NCBI GenBank assembly: GCA_016900015.1
Contig: JACJJM010000016.1
Coordinates: 1-64,000, forward strand
Length of the DNA: 64,000 nt
Direction: 5' to 3'
Origin: Phocaeicola coprophilus
GTDB lineage: Bacteria > Bacteroidota > Bacteroidia > Bacteroidales > Bacteroidaceae
The stretch's first letter is position 1. Every line of letters begins with the position of its first letter. Positions 34,426 to 44,078 of the stretch are shown here, in pieces. The position numbers and the translations under genes were made by a program. The notes under the pieces are model-generated. The model saw only the letters and a list, made by a program, of their open reading frames with translations. It did no database searches and was not told the origin of the DNA.

Positions 34426-36173
34426 TTACCCTGCGCTTTGTCCATCACGCGCAGGAAGTTGCCGCCCCAGATTTTCTGAATGTCTTCCTCCGAATAGCGT
34501 TCTGCAAGCAGCCGCCGCGTGAGGTTGATGACTTCCGAGGCTGAAGCACAGCCGGGCACTCCGCCGTCGCCGTCGAAGTCCGTGCCGATGCCCACATGGT
34601 CGATGCCCATGACGGAGACCATGTGGTTCAGGTGTTCGATGATGTCGGGCAGGCCTGCCTGTCCGTCCGTGCGGAGGAAGCCTCCGTAGAGGCACACTTG
34701 TGCGACGCCTCCGCGGCGGGCCAAGGCGCGTAGCTGGTCGTCAGTCAAGTTGCGCGGATGGTCGCACAGGGCGCGGCATGACGAGTGGGAGCAGACGATG
34801 GGCTGCGTGCTGCATTCCAGTGCGTCGTAGAAACTGCGTTCCGAGGCGTGCGAGAGGTCGACGAGCATGCCTGTGCGGTTCATTTCTCTCACGACCTCAC
34901 GTCCGAAGGGACTGAGTCCGCCGTGTTCGCCCTTTCCCCGCGCCGAGTCGCAGATGTCGTTGTCCCCGTTGTGGCAGAGGGTCATGTAGACGACGCCCCG
35001 GCGGCGGAAACGTTCGACGTTCGCCAGGTCGAGTCCGACGGCATAGCCGTTTTCAATGCCCAGCATGACAGCTTTCTTTCCTTCGCGTTTCAGGCGCACG
35101 ATGTCGGCCGGTGTGCGTGCGATGTCCACGTATGACGCATGAGCGTGCACCATTTCCTCGATTTGGTTCAGGATGCGGTCGGCCTTGGCCGTGGCGGCAA
35201 GCAGCGACTCGGGGTCGCGTTCGCCCTGTTTCAGGTAGGCCACCATGATGGTGGAGTCCAGCCGTCCTTCGCTCATCTTGTGCAGGTCGACCAGCACGTG
35301 CGGGTCGCGCGTGTGGAACCGGACGCCTTCGTGGAAGAACATGGGCGTGTCGCAGTGGCTGTCGAGGGTGACGATGCGTGCATGCAACTCTTTGGCGCGG
35401 GCGAACGAAGCCGCTTCGTCCACCAGCCAGCGAAACAGCGGGAGCATGCTCTCGTCGCCGGCCAACACCATGCATTCGGGATGCCACTGCACGCCCAGCA
35501 TCGACTTGTATGCTGTCGACTCGATGGCTTCGATGATGCCGTCAGCCGCACGGGCGCATACGCGGAATCCCGGGGCCGGTTCGCTCACCGCCTGATGATG
35601 GAATGAATTCACGGGGAGCACCTCGCAGTCGGGAAACAGGCGTGCCAGCGTAGTCCCCCGTTCGATGCGCACGGTGTGCGAGGCGTAGCTGCGGTCGAGC
35701 TGCTGGTCATGCTTCAGGCAGGTCACGCCTGCCTGTGCGCCCATGTCCTGATAGAGTTTCCCTCCGAAGGCGGCGTTCATCACCTGGATGCCCCGGCAGA
35801 TGCCCAGGATAGGAATCTGCCGGTCGGACGCCAGGTGTGCCAGCAGCAGTTCCTGGCGGTCGCGCCGGTGGTTGATGCTGTGCAGTTGCTCCAGAGGCTC
35901 TTCGCCCAGGAAGAGCGGGTTGATGTCGCCTCCGCCTGTGAGCAGCAGTCCGTCGATGTGGTCGAGGGTGGAGAGGAGCGCGTTGCGCTCTTCGTAGGGA
36001 GGGATGATGAGGGGCGTGCCTCCGGCACGCAAGACCGATGTGCAGTAGCCGTCGGCCAATAAACAATTCCCGTCACTGAAGTTGGCAGTCACTCCAATGA
36101 CGGGCAATCGTCTGTATCCCGGGTATGAAGCATGGAGGGCTTCATACGTCCGTTGTATGTCAAATGTCTTCAT
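34422..36173 (-). CDS. Bifunctional fusion: class I glutamine amidotransferase-like (C26) plus membrane dipeptidase (M19)
   Basis: 583 residues. Residues 20-250 are a glutamine-amidotransferase/gamma-glutamyl-hydrolase domain of the PuuD type, with GGGDINP, the nucleophile Cys126 in LGICRGIQ and the His231/Glu233 pair in WHPE. Residues 265-580 are a renal-dipeptidase-like domain: metal ligands in DSHCDTP, Glu in GIENGYA, His in DLSHAS and in SHSSCRALCDHPRNL, then GIGTDFDG. Both active sites look intact. A plausible joint role is to cut a gamma-glutamyl bond and then the released dipeptide, as in glutathione breakdown; this is inference. No signal peptide, so cytoplasmic. The final codons come from the AT-rich palindrome. 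Confidence 0.88.
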   Translation of the reverse strand: MKTFDIQRTYEALHASYPGYRRLPVIGVTANFSDGNCLLADGYCTSVLRAGGTPLIIPPYEERNALLSTLDHIDGLLLTGGGDINPLFLGEEPLEQLHSINHRRDRQELLLAHLASDRQIPILGICRGIQVMNAAFGGKLYQDMGAQAGVTCLKHDQQLDRSYASHTVRIERGTTLARLFPDCEVLPVNSFHHQAVSEPAPGFRVCARAADGIIEAIESTAYKSMLGVQWHPECMVLAGDESMLPLFRWLVDEAASFARAKELHARIVTLDSHCDTPMFFHEGVRFHTRDPHVLVDLHKMSEGRLDSTIMVAYLKQGERDPESLLAATAKADRILNQIEEMVHAHASYVDIARTPADIVRLKREGKKAVMLGIENGYAVGLDLANVERFRRRGVVYMTLCHNGDNDICDSARGKGEHGGLSPFGREVVREMNRTGMLVDLSHASERSFYDALECSTQPIVCSHSSCRALCDHPRNLTDDQLRALARRGGVAQVCLYGGFLRTDGQAGLPDIIEHLNHMVSVMGIDHVGIGTDFDGDGGVPGCASASEVINLTRRLLAERYSEEDIQKIWGGNFLRVMDKAQGN

Positions 36174-36212
36174 GCTGTGTCTTTCGCTTTCAAGCCCGGT
36201 CTGTCCGGGAAC

Positions 36213-36524
36213 TTAAAACTTATAGGTGCGTTTCGGATTCTTCGGAAACCAACCTTTCTTCACACGCTCCTCCTGTTCGAAAATCTCTTTGATGGTCCAG
36301 AACGAGGAGAAGGCAAACACGCCCAGCAGCGTGGAGGCCAGCACATGGTCCGTCAGCAGCGAGCCGACGATGCCGCCCAGGCCCAGAATCAGGAAGACCC
36401 ACCAGCAGCGTGTGCCGAAATAATATTCGCATTTCACCACCACCGGATGGAAAAATCCGATGATGAGAAACGTGCAGATGCCGATGATAAGTCCCGAGAA
36501 ATGCAGGCTGTCGAAAATCTCCAT
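36213..36524 (-). CDS. DUF4491 small membrane protein
   Basis: 103 residues with three membrane segments (about 9-24, 42-60 and 62-78). FLIIGFFHPVVVKCEYYFGTRCWWVFLILGL and the end WTIKEIFEQEERVKKGWFPKNPKR match the small DUF4491 family of Bacteroidetes, whose function is unknown. It starts 4 bp after the lrp stop, so the two are probably one transcript. Confidence 0.8.
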   Translation of the reverse strand: MEIFDSLHFSGLIIGICTFLIIGFFHPVVVKCEYYFGTRCWWVFLILGLGGIVGSLLTDHVLASTLLGVFAFSSFWTIKEIFEQEERVKKGWFPKNPKRTYKF

Positions 36525-36528
36525 GCGC

Positions 36529-36990
36529 TTACTTCTCGCTGATGGGGATTTCCTTCTTGATGCTTTGTTCCAGCGAGATGAGTGTCTCTGTGGCTGTCAC
36601 GCCGGGAATCTCCTGGATGCGCCGGTTCAATAGTTCCATCAGGTGCTCGTTGTCACGTGCATAGAGCTTGATGAGCATCGTGTAGGGACCGGTCGTGAAG
36701 TGGCACTCGACGACTTCGCGGATGTTTTCGAGTTGCGTCACGGCGTCTTTGTACATCGAGCCTTTTTCCAGTTTCACTCCCACATACGTACACGTGCTGT
36801 AGCCCAGGCTTTTCGGGTTGACGTGGTAACCTGACCCGACGATGACGCCAAGGTCAATCAGACGCTGCACTCGTTGATGGATGGCTGCGCGGGACACACC
36901 GCATTCTGCAGCGACGTCCTTGAAGGGGATACGCGCATTTTGAGATATGATCTCCAGAATGCGACGATCTAGATTATCAATTCTTTCCAT
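36529..36990 (-). CDS. Lrp/AsnC-family transcriptional regulator
   Basis: 153 residues from ATG 36990. The typical Lrp beginning MERIDNLDRRILEIISQNARIPFKDVAAECGVSRAAIHQRVQRL gives the N-terminal helix-turn-helix, and residues about 65-145 the RAM ligand-binding domain (FTTGPYTMLIKLYARDNEHLMELL). A longer frame to 37101 adds 37 unconserved residues. Lrp proteins sense amino acids and regulate nitrogen metabolism; the ligand cannot be told. The neighbouring peptidase fusion gene is a possible target. Confidence 0.9.
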   Translation of the reverse strand: MERIDNLDRRILEIISQNARIPFKDVAAECGVSRAAIHQRVQRLIDLGVIVGSGYHVNPKSLGYSTCTYVGVKLEKGSMYKDAVTQLENIREVVECHFTTGPYTMLIKLYARDNEHLMELLNRRIQEIPGVTATETLISLEQSIKKEIPISEK

Positions 36991-37114
36991 TCTGTTGAGG
37001 ATTTGATTGTTCTTTTGGTAAATACCCGCCAAGTGTCCTTCTTTCCGGGGCGAAATGTCCCTGACCGGATGGGGCTTGGCGGCTGTCCGGCCGTTTTCCA
37101 ACGGCTATGATAAG

Positions 37115-37122
37115 CAAATATA
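37115..37122 (-). promoter_or_regulatory. Candidate -7 box upstream of lrp
   Basis: TATATTTG on the minus strand. It would give a leader of about 118 nt before ATG 36990. No -33 TTTG is visible. Confidence 0.3.
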
Positions 37123-37294
37123 GTAATAAATTTGAAAAATTCGACGTTTTGACAGATTTTTTTCGGATATTATTGAAAAAGTATAGGAACAGGCGGGTGA
37201 GAGGCGGTTTTTTCGGAACTTTGGCTGGCGAAAGGTGAGCCACGGGGCATTTCCCGGAGGGGGATTCCCGGGCCTGCGGAGAGCCGTTGCGGAC

Positions 37295-37376
37295 GGGGTA
37301 AAGGGTAGCCGGATGCGGAAAGGAGGGTAGGCGGGGACGGAAAGGAGTCCGTGGTCGGACGGAAAGGAAGGGGAGG
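37295..37376 (+). repeat. Tandem array of 22-bp GGAAAGGA units (two full, one diverged, one partial)
   Basis: Units at 37295 (diverged but with GGGTAGCCG), 37317 (GGGTAGGCG), 37339 (GTCCGTGGTCGGAC) and a partial one at 37361. The period is exactly 22 bp. It lies upstream of lrp. Confidence 0.82.
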
Positions 37377-37379
37377 AAA

Positions 37380-37465
37380 TGAAGAATGAAGAATGAAGAA
37401 TGAAGAATGCCTTGCGGCGCGTGGAACTATATCCACTCTTCATTTTTCACTCTTCATTCTTCATT
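37380..37465. terminator. AT-rich palindrome after the metallophosphatase gene
   Basis: TGAAGAATG repeated four times at 37380-37409 faces CACTCTTCATTTTTCACTCT and CATTCTTCATT at 37434-37465. It starts 4 bp beyond the stop codon of the minus-strand phosphatase gene and can form a long A/T-rich stem. Confidence 0.65.
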
Positions 37466-37468
37466 TAA

Positions 37469-38416
37469 TTATTGTTTGCTCTTCTGCACGGTGTGGAGCA
37501 CGCGGCCTTCCTTGTCCATCATGTAGAGCGACAGCGAGCTCTTGTCGGCTGACACGAGGGAGAAGCCCGGTTCTCCGCTGCAATAGACGGTGCCGTCGAT
37601 GGGCTTCACGTCGCGTGCCAGCGAGGCGGAGGAGTTGACGACGTAGTCGATGTCGGTGCCCGGCTTGCGGATGTGCTGGAAGGTGTGGATGTGTCCGCAG
37701 ATGTACATGGCCACGTTCGGATGGCGGAGCAGGATGGTGTTCACGCGGGCCTGCATGTCCGTGCGTTCCTTTTCGCTCTTGTCCGTGTCGGCGTAGATGG
37801 GGTGGTGTCCGATGACGAGCACCCAGTCTTCCTTGGCCGATGTGAGCACTTCGTCGAGCCACTTCAGTTGGGCGTCGATGTCCTGCTTGCCTGCGTCGGG
37901 ATATTTTTCCGTGTCCTTGCGGTATTTGTCGAGGAGCGGGGAGGTGTCGATGAGCACGAGGCGCACGGTCACGTCATTGTCCTCGATGACCTTCGTGTAG
38001 TAGCGTCCCTCCATGTCCCAGCGTGCGCTGACCTTGGCATAGTCGAGCACGGCCTGTGTGTTGCCGCGGTATTCGTGGTTGCCCAGGATGGGATACCACG
38101 GGAGCATCAGTTCGGGGTGGCTGTAGATAAGCTCGTAGTTGGTCATCCAGAGAGGGTCTTGCGTGCTGCGCACACCTTCGAAGTGGTGCACGTCGCCGGC
38201 GGCCACGACGCACTCGATGCCCACGGTCTCGGCCATCGTGCCCATCAGTTCGGCGATGGGCTTCTGGTCATAGTAGCCGTTGCGGCCCAGGTCGTTGGCC
38301 ACGTAGAAGTTGACATCCTTTTCGAGTTTGGCCCATTCGGCAGGTGTCTGCGCGAAGGAGAATGCGGCCGTGTAGAGGAGCAGGCACGCGGCGAAGAGTT
38401 TCTTCATTGCATTCAT
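37469..38416 (-). CDS. Exported calcineurin-like metallophosphatase
   Basis: 315 residues; signal peptide MNAMKKLFAACLLLYTAAFSFAQ (ATG 38407 is an equally good start). The dimetal motifs are GDVHH, GNHEYRGN, VIGHHPIY and CGHIHTFQ, as in purple-acid-phosphatase-like enzymes; the first motif is altered to ANDLGRNGYYDQ. The likely role is removal of phosphate from phosphate esters in the periplasm. It starts 55 bp after the end of the broken TonB receptor gene, and the two may have formed a phosphate-ester uptake unit. Transport of the product is inference. Confidence 0.87.
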   Translation of the reverse strand: MNAMKKLFAACLLLYTAAFSFAQTPAEWAKLEKDVNFYVANDLGRNGYYDQKPIAELMGTMAETVGIECVVAAGDVHHFEGVRSTQDPLWMTNYELIYSHPELMLPWYPILGNHEYRGNTQAVLDYAKVSARWDMEGRYYTKVIEDNDVTVRLVLIDTSPLLDKYRKDTEKYPDAGKQDIDAQLKWLDEVLTSAKEDWVLVIGHHPIYADTDKSEKERTDMQARVNTILLRHPNVAMYICGHIHTFQHIRKPGTDIDYVVNSSASLARDVKPIDGTVYCSGEPGFSLVSADKSSLSLYMMDKEGRVLHTVQKSKQ

Positions 38417-38471
38417 AGTCGGTTCTTAGCTTGTTTGATTGTCTTTGGTTTGTAAATATAGGGGATAATTC

Positions 38472-41278
38472 TTAGAACGCTATCTTGAATCCGGCATTGA
38501 CTTTCACTCCGTAGTATTCAGCCTGCATCGTGCGGTCCTTTGTGCCTTGATAGTAACGCAAGGGCTGGTTGAGCAGGTTGTTGGCTTCGGCATAAACGGT
38601 GCATTTTACTTTCTTTCCGAAGGTGTAAGATGCATTCAGGTCCAGATAATTCACCGAGTCATAGTAGCGGTCGAGCGCTGCATGTTCGCCCATCTCGTCG
38701 ATAAATTCAGAAGCGAAGTTGTAGGAAAGACGTGCATTCCAGCCGTTTTTCTCAAAGTAGAGCGAGGCGTTGGCCAAGTGCTCCGGTGAGCCGGGCATGC
38801 GGAGGTCTTTCTCGTTTTCGCGTCCTTCGAAGTTGAAGTTGTTCACTTTGGAGTATGTATAGGTGTAGTTTCCATAGAATCCTATACACTTCAGGGCAGG
38901 GGCGATGAAACCGAAGTCGCGCTGGTAGCTTACTTCCACTCCGAAGAGGTCGGCATCGCCGCCGTTGATGGACGTTTTGATTTCATCGAAGTCAAAATCG
39001 GGATAACCCTCATAGGCACCGCTGCTACGTTGTTCTACGATAAAGTCATTGATGCGCTTGTAGAAGAGGCCTGCCGAGACAAGACCGATACTTTTGAAAT
39101 AGTAGTCGGCACTTAGGTCGAAGTTATAGGAGATGGCTGGTGTCAGGTCAGGGTTACCGATGGATACTTCTCCGTCATCCAAGTTGAGGGCTACGTTGGG
39201 TACGAGGTCTGAGTAGTCCGGACGGGCGAGTGTATTGGTGAATGAAGCGCGCAATTTGAAGTCATCGCTGACATCGAACTTATAAAGCACGCTGGGCAAT
39301 ACGTTGATGTAGTTGTTTTTGCGTTTGCCCGTACTTTCTATGCCTTCGGTCATGCCGGCATCTTCTTGTTCTTTGGTCGGTTTGAACCAGTTCCAGCCTT
39401 CATATTCCAGACGGGTTGCTTCCAAACGCACACCCAATACGAGCTGGTGACGACGTCCCAAGTGTTGGTCGAAGCGTACATAGGCAGAGGTTACATTTTC
39501 GGAGGCATCAAAGTTGCCCGATGATTCCTCCCAGTTACGTTCGCCTTCCATGGAGCTGAGGGGCAGGTCGGCCAGATAGCCTTTTGATACGAAGTCGTTC
39601 GGACGATATTGACCGTCTCCCGGTATGTAGTCTTCGCGAATCTGTGTCGCGAGATGTTGCATGTATTCGCTGCCGTAGGTATCAGTGTAGCTATCTTTGT
39701 AGTCGTATTGTTCGATATTCTTGTGTTTGTCCTTGTGGGCATATTTAGCACCAAATTTCAGCGTGTTGCTGAATTCATCTTTGCGGAAGGGGAGCTCAAA
39801 ATCTACATGGAACTTAGCGTCCACTTCGTGTATGTCCTCTTCTGATTCAGTTAACGCATCGACTTCCCATGTGCCTTCGTGTACAGTAATATTGTCGGAG
39901 ATATATGGAAACTCCGTGCCTGGATTCACCACGTCCAGTGTCAGTCCTTCTTGTTTCAAGTTGAAATAGCGTTCTTGTGGGCGGTCTTCGCTGGCGCGGG
40001 CATACGATGCTCCCCAATCCATCATCAGGTTTCCGAAGAGATGTTCACCGCCGATTGAGAAGTCCATCGTCTGCTGCAACTCCAGGCGGGCGTCGTGTTT
40101 GTCATGTGCACCTCCCTTGGTCTCTATTTCCACTTCGGCTTCGCCGTCGGCCGATTTGTCCAAGTCTTTGTAGGAGATGCGGTAGCGGTTCTCCCAGTCG
40201 TGGCGGCGATTGTAGATGCCTTTGAAGAAGAGTTTGTGGTTGGGGTTAATGTCATAGTCGAGCGAGAGCGAGTAACTTTGACGTTGGCGAGTGACGTAGT
40301 ATTGGCGTGTTTCGGCATCGGTCATGTACACTTCGCCAGTGTCTTCATCGCGGTCATATTCGAACTCGACGTCGTCCGAGCCGATGGGTGCGTTTTGGTA
40401 AGATATGGCGGCCATCACGCCCAGCTTGTCGTTGAAGAAGCGGTCGCCATAGGTTAATCCGAAGTTTACCTGTGGGTCTTCGCTGATCCAGTTGTATCCG
40501 CTACCCAGCGTGGCGTTGAACGTGCGTTTGTAGGGCGTGTTCTTCGTGATGAGGTTGATAGAGCCGCCGATGGCGTCGGCATCCATGTCGCGGCTGTCAC
40601 CACCTTGTTGACTTCGATGGTCTGTATCATGTCAGACGGGATGAGGTCGAGCTGCACATTGCGCACATCTCCTTCGGCCGAGGGCAGGCGGTTGCCATTG
40701 ATGGTCACTGATGTGAGGTCGGGCGAGGTGCCGCGCACTTGTCCGAAGCGTGCTTCGCCCTGGTCATACTGTACGTTGATGCCGCTGATGCGCTTCAGGG
40801 CGTCGCCGATGTTGGAGTCGGGGAATTTGCCCACTTGGTCGGCTGAGACGACATTGACAACGCCAATTTTGTTTTTCTGTTGGTTGATGGCCCGGCTCTG
40901 TCCTTGGAACACGCCTCCGACGACGACCTCGTGCAGTTCGAGGCCTTCGTTCATCGTGATGTCGCGTTCGACGGTCTTGCCTTCGGGTACATTCAGTGTA
41001 AGGTAGATGGGCTCGTAGCCTACGTAGCTGACTTTCACCTTGTAGGTGCCCGGTTTTAGGTTGGTCAAAGTGTAAAAACCGTTGGCATCGCTCACCACAC
41101 CGGTTTTCAGGTTCTCGATAAAGATGGTTGCACCTGGCAGAATACGCTTTTCTGAGTCAACCACGCGCCCGCGTATCACACCGACCGCAGGGTCTTCACT
41201 GTTGTTATCCGCAAACATTGGATTGCACAGGACGGTAGAGAGTAGTAAGAGTCCCGTTGCTTTTGCAAATCTTCTCAT
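38472..41278 (-). pseudogene. TonB-dependent receptor, disrupted by a 2-nt frameshift
   Basis: Two overlapping frames make one receptor of about 935 residues. The upstream frame (41278-40466) gives the signal peptide, a carboxypeptidase-regulatory-like domain (GRVVDSEKRILPGATIFIENL) and the plug up to IEVNKVVTA. The rest continues in a second frame (open 40586-38472) with DMDADAIGGSINLITKN and the barrel to the terminal Phe. The join is at about 40589-40592, where one extra CG doublet (GCCGCGAC, expected GCCGAC) shifts the frame. The plug stretch DALKRISGINVQYDQGEA and RGTSPDLTSVTINGNRLPS resembles the TIGR01782-type receptors. The cause may be recent mutation, phase-like slippage or a sequencing error. 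It lies just upstream of the metallophosphatase gene. Confidence 0.85.
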
Positions 41279-41388
41279 TTGTTAGTGATTTAAATTAGAC
41301 GCTGCAAAATAACGGGCCCTGTGTTACATAGTTTTTACAGAATGTTGAAGCGGAAGTAACAGACGGATTACATTCGTGCGACACGATG

Positions 41389-41452
41389 ATGAAGAATGAA
41401 GAGTGGGTATACCTTCACGCCGAAAGGCAATTCTTCACTCTTCATTCTTCAT
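41389..41452. terminator. AT-rich palindrome at the end of ftsW
   Basis: A perfect 17-bp inverted repeat (41389-41405 with 41436-41452), a copy of the GAAGAATGAAGAGTG family. The right arm contains the ftsW stop codon, so the coding sequence runs directly into the repeat. Confidence 0.75.
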
Positions 41453-42720
41453 TTCTGCGGGGACTCGCGTTCCAGTCCTTTGTCCATCTCTTCGAGCCGC
41501 TCGACTTTGGCGGTGTCGCCTTCGGCAATGGCTTTTTGCTTCTCGGCCTGGAGGCTGTTGTAGCGGCTCACGCTCAGGATGATGCCGATGTAGACGCAGT
41601 TGATGAAAGTCGACGTGCCGCCTCGGCTGATGAGCGGGAGCGGTTGCCCCGTGACGGGGAAGAGGCCGACGGCCACCATCATGTTGATGAGTGCCTGCGT
41701 TGCGATGAGCAGGGCGATGCCCATGACCATGAAGGCGGGGAAGTCCTTGTCGCACTTGTTGGCTATCTTGGCCGTGCGTATGAGCAGGATGAGGTAGAGG
41801 AAGATGATGAGCACGCCGGGGATGAGGCCCAGTTCCTCCAGGATGATGGCAAAGATGAAGTCCGAGTAGGCCTGCGGCAGGAGGTCGCGTTCCTTCGAGT
41901 TGCCCGGACCTCGTCCGATGAGGTGTCCCGAGGTGATGGCGATGTTGGCGTGGCCCACCTGGTAGTTCTCCTTGCTCTCTATGTCGAATTGTTCGGGAGG
42001 GATGGTTTTGTGTTCCTTGTCCTTGAAGTTCAGGATGCGGTTTTTCCACGTCTCGCCTCGCTGTTCGAGCATGGGTATCTTCTTCAGTGTCTCGGCAGGG
42101 GTCACGACGAGAAATGTCCCGAAGAGGAAGCACGCAGCCAGCAGGATGCCGGTCAGCTTGGCCATCTGGCGCATGGGGATGCGTCCGATGATCATCATGA
42201 GGTAGACGACGAAGCCCAGGATGACGGCCGTGGAGAGGTTGTCCGGCGCGATGAGCGCCAGTGTGGGCAGGGCGAACCACAGGATGTATTTGAGTGCCTT
42301 GGGCGACGCGCCTTTTTCCTCCTGCATGAAGGAGAGGATGATGGCCGCGGTGATGATCAGGCCCATCTTGGCCAGCTCGGAGGGCTGGAAGGGGATGCCG
42401 AAGAAGTTGAACCAGCGCGCGCCGTCATTGATTTCCACGCCCAGCCCGAGTTGCAGCAGGACGAGGAACACCCACGAGATGAGCAGCAGCAGCGGGGCGA
42501 GCTTGAAGACGCGCAGGGGGAAGTATTGCACCAGCATGGCCAGCAGGCCTCCTCCGACGAGGAAGAGGCAGTGGCGGCGGAAGGGTGCCCAATAGTCACC
42601 CGTGGAGAAGGCGAGCGTGCTCGTCGCGCTAAACACTTCGACGAGGGAGATGAGGCAGAGGATGAGGAAGACCACCCACACGACCTTGTCGCCTTTGAAG
42701 AGATTCTTGATGAGTTCCAT
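41449..42720 (-). CDS. ftsW: Lipid II polymerase FtsW
   Basis: 423 residues, a SEDS glycosyltransferase with about ten membrane segments. GARWFNFFGIPFQPSELAKMG and the later GPGNSKERDLLPQAYSDFIFAIILEELG and SRGGTSTFIN are the family hallmarks. It makes septal peptidoglycan with the class B PBP FtsI, encoded in the same run. It starts 3 bp after murD ends. Normally murG, murC, ftsQ, ftsA and ftsZ follow in Bacteroidales; here a repeat and then an unrelated TonB receptor follow. Confidence 0.93.
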   Translation of the reverse strand: MELIKNLFKGDKVVWVVFLILCLISLVEVFSATSTLAFSTGDYWAPFRRHCLFLVGGGLLAMLVQYFPLRVFKLAPLLLLISWVFLVLLQLGLGVEINDGARWFNFFGIPFQPSELAKMGLIITAAIILSFMQEEKGASPKALKYILWFALPTLALIAPDNLSTAVILGFVVYLMMIIGRIPMRQMAKLTGILLAACFLFGTFLVVTPAETLKKIPMLEQRGETWKNRILNFKDKEHKTIPPEQFDIESKENYQVGHANIAITSGHLIGRGPGNSKERDLLPQAYSDFIFAIILEELGLIPGVLIIFLYLILLIRTAKIANKCDKDFPAFMVMGIALLIATQALINMMVAVGLFPVTGQPLPLISRGGTSTFINCVYIGIILSVSRYNSLQAEKQKAIAEGDTAKVERLEEMDKGLERESPQK

Positions 42721-42723
42721 GTG

Positions 42724-44076
42724 TCAGCGTTTGTTTGGATGTGGTTGCAGGGCGCGGACGCAGGCTTTGAACTGGTCGCCGCGGTCCTCGTAGCTCTTGA
42801 ACAGGTCGAAGCTGGCGCAACAGGGGCTCAGTAGGACGGTGTCGCCCGGACGGGCCATGCGGCGTGCGGCCTCGACGGCGTCGGCCATGCTCTGCACGTC
42901 GGCCACGGGCAGTCCCATGGGGTCGAAGAAGTCGTGGAGCTTCTCGTTGTGCAGTCCCAGGTAGACCAGGGCGCGGCATTTCTCCGCGACGAGAGCCTTG
43001 ATGTCGTTGTAGTCGTTGCCCTTGTCCTTGCCTCCCAGGATGAGCACCGTGGGCGTGGTCATGCTCTGCAGGGCATACCAGCAAGAGTTCACGTTGGTGG
43101 CTTTCGAGTCGTTGATGTATTCCACGCCGTCGACGGCAGCCACCCGTTCGAGCCGGTGGGGGACTCCCTTGAAGTCGCTCAAGGCTTCGCGGATGGTCTC
43201 CTTGCGGATACCGGCCAGGTTGGCCGAGATGCCTGCGGCCATGGAGTTATAGAGGTTGTGCGTGCCGTTGAGGGCCAGTTCCTCTTCTTCCATGTTGAAG
43301 GCGATAGGCTCGGTGAAGTAGAGCTTGTTGTCCTCGGTGTAGGCGATGACACCTTTCTCTTTCAGTTCGGAGAAGGGGCAGAGCTTGGCCTGGATGCCAT
43401 ACTTCTTGAGCTCGCGTTGGATGATGGGGTCGTCGTTCCAGAAGACGAAGGCGTCGTCGTGCGTCTGGTTCTGTATGATGCGGAACTTGGCGTCGATGTA
43501 GTTCTGCATGTTGTGGTCGTAGCGGTCGAGGTGGTCGGGCGTGATGTTCATGAGCACGGCGATGTTGGCGCGGAAGTTATACATGTTGTCGAGCTGGAAG
43601 CTGCTCAGTTCGATGACATAGTAGTCATAGTCCTTCTCGGCCACCTGGAGGGCGAGGCTCTGTCCGATGTTTCCGGCCAGTCCCACGTTGAGTCCTGCGC
43701 TGCGGAAGATGTGATAGATGAGCGAGGTCGTGGTGGTCTTGCCGTTGCTGCCCGTGATGCAAATCATCTTGGCATGCGTGTATCGTCCGGCAAACTCTAT
43801 CTCGGAGATGATGGGTATGCCTTTGGCTTTGGCCTTCAGGACCAACGGGGCGTCGTTGGGTATGCCTGGGCTTTTGATGATTTCGTCAGCATTGAGGATG
43901 AGGTCTTCGGTGTGGTGTCCCTCTTCCCACAGGATACCGTGTGAGTCGAGCTGTTGCTTATACTTGTCCTTGATGGCCGACATGTCCGAGACGAACACGT
44001 CGAAGCCTTTCACCTTTGCCAAGACTGCTGCGCCGGCTCCACTCTCGCCGGCTCCTAAAACAACAATACGTTTCAT
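42724..44076 (-). CDS. murD: UDP-N-acetylmuramoylalanine-D-glutamate ligase MurD
   Basis: 450 residues from ATG 44076; the longer frame to 44199 overlaps mraY and was rejected. MurD adds D-Glu to UDP-MurNAc-L-Ala in the cytoplasm. Visible: an N-terminal Rossmann motif VVLGAGESGAG, the ATP loop ITGSNGKTTTTSL, NITPDHLDRY, and the C-terminal YINDSKATNVNSCWYAL and LGGKDKGNDY. It lies 2 bp after mraY and 3 bp before ftsW. Confidence 0.95.
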   Translation of the reverse strand: MKRIVVLGAGESGAGAAVLAKVKGFDVFVSDMSAIKDKYKQQLDSHGILWEEGHHTEDLILNADEIIKSPGIPNDAPLVLKAKAKGIPIISEIEFAGRYTHAKMICITGSNGKTTTTSLIYHIFRSAGLNVGLAGNIGQSLALQVAEKDYDYYVIELSSFQLDNMYNFRANIAVLMNITPDHLDRYDHNMQNYIDAKFRIIQNQTHDDAFVFWNDDPIIQRELKKYGIQAKLCPFSELKEKGVIAYTEDNKLYFTEPIAFNMEEEELALNGTHNLYNSMAAGISANLAGIRKETIREALSDFKGVPHRLERVAAVDGVEYINDSKATNVNSCWYALQSMTTPTVLILGGKDKGNDYNDIKALVAEKCRALVYLGLHNEKLHDFFDPMGLPVADVQSMADAVEAARRMARPGDTVLLSPCCASFDLFKSYEDRGDQFKACVRALQPHPNKR

Positions 44077-44078
44077 CG

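Larger units (their letters stand above)
36991..37468. other. Gene-free region between lrp and the metallophosphatase
   Basis: Holds the candidate lrp -7 box (37115), a GC-rich stretch with a CCCGGAGGGGGATTCCCGGG hairpin near 37250-37270, the 22-bp array (37295-37376) and the AT-rich palindrome (37380-37465). No gene is seen. Confidence 0.7.

Noticed and set aside
36991-37101. 37-residue N-terminal extension of the Lrp protein
   Set aside because: The family starts at MERIDNLDRRILEI. The candidate promoter at 37115 allows either start, but the extension is unconserved in character.
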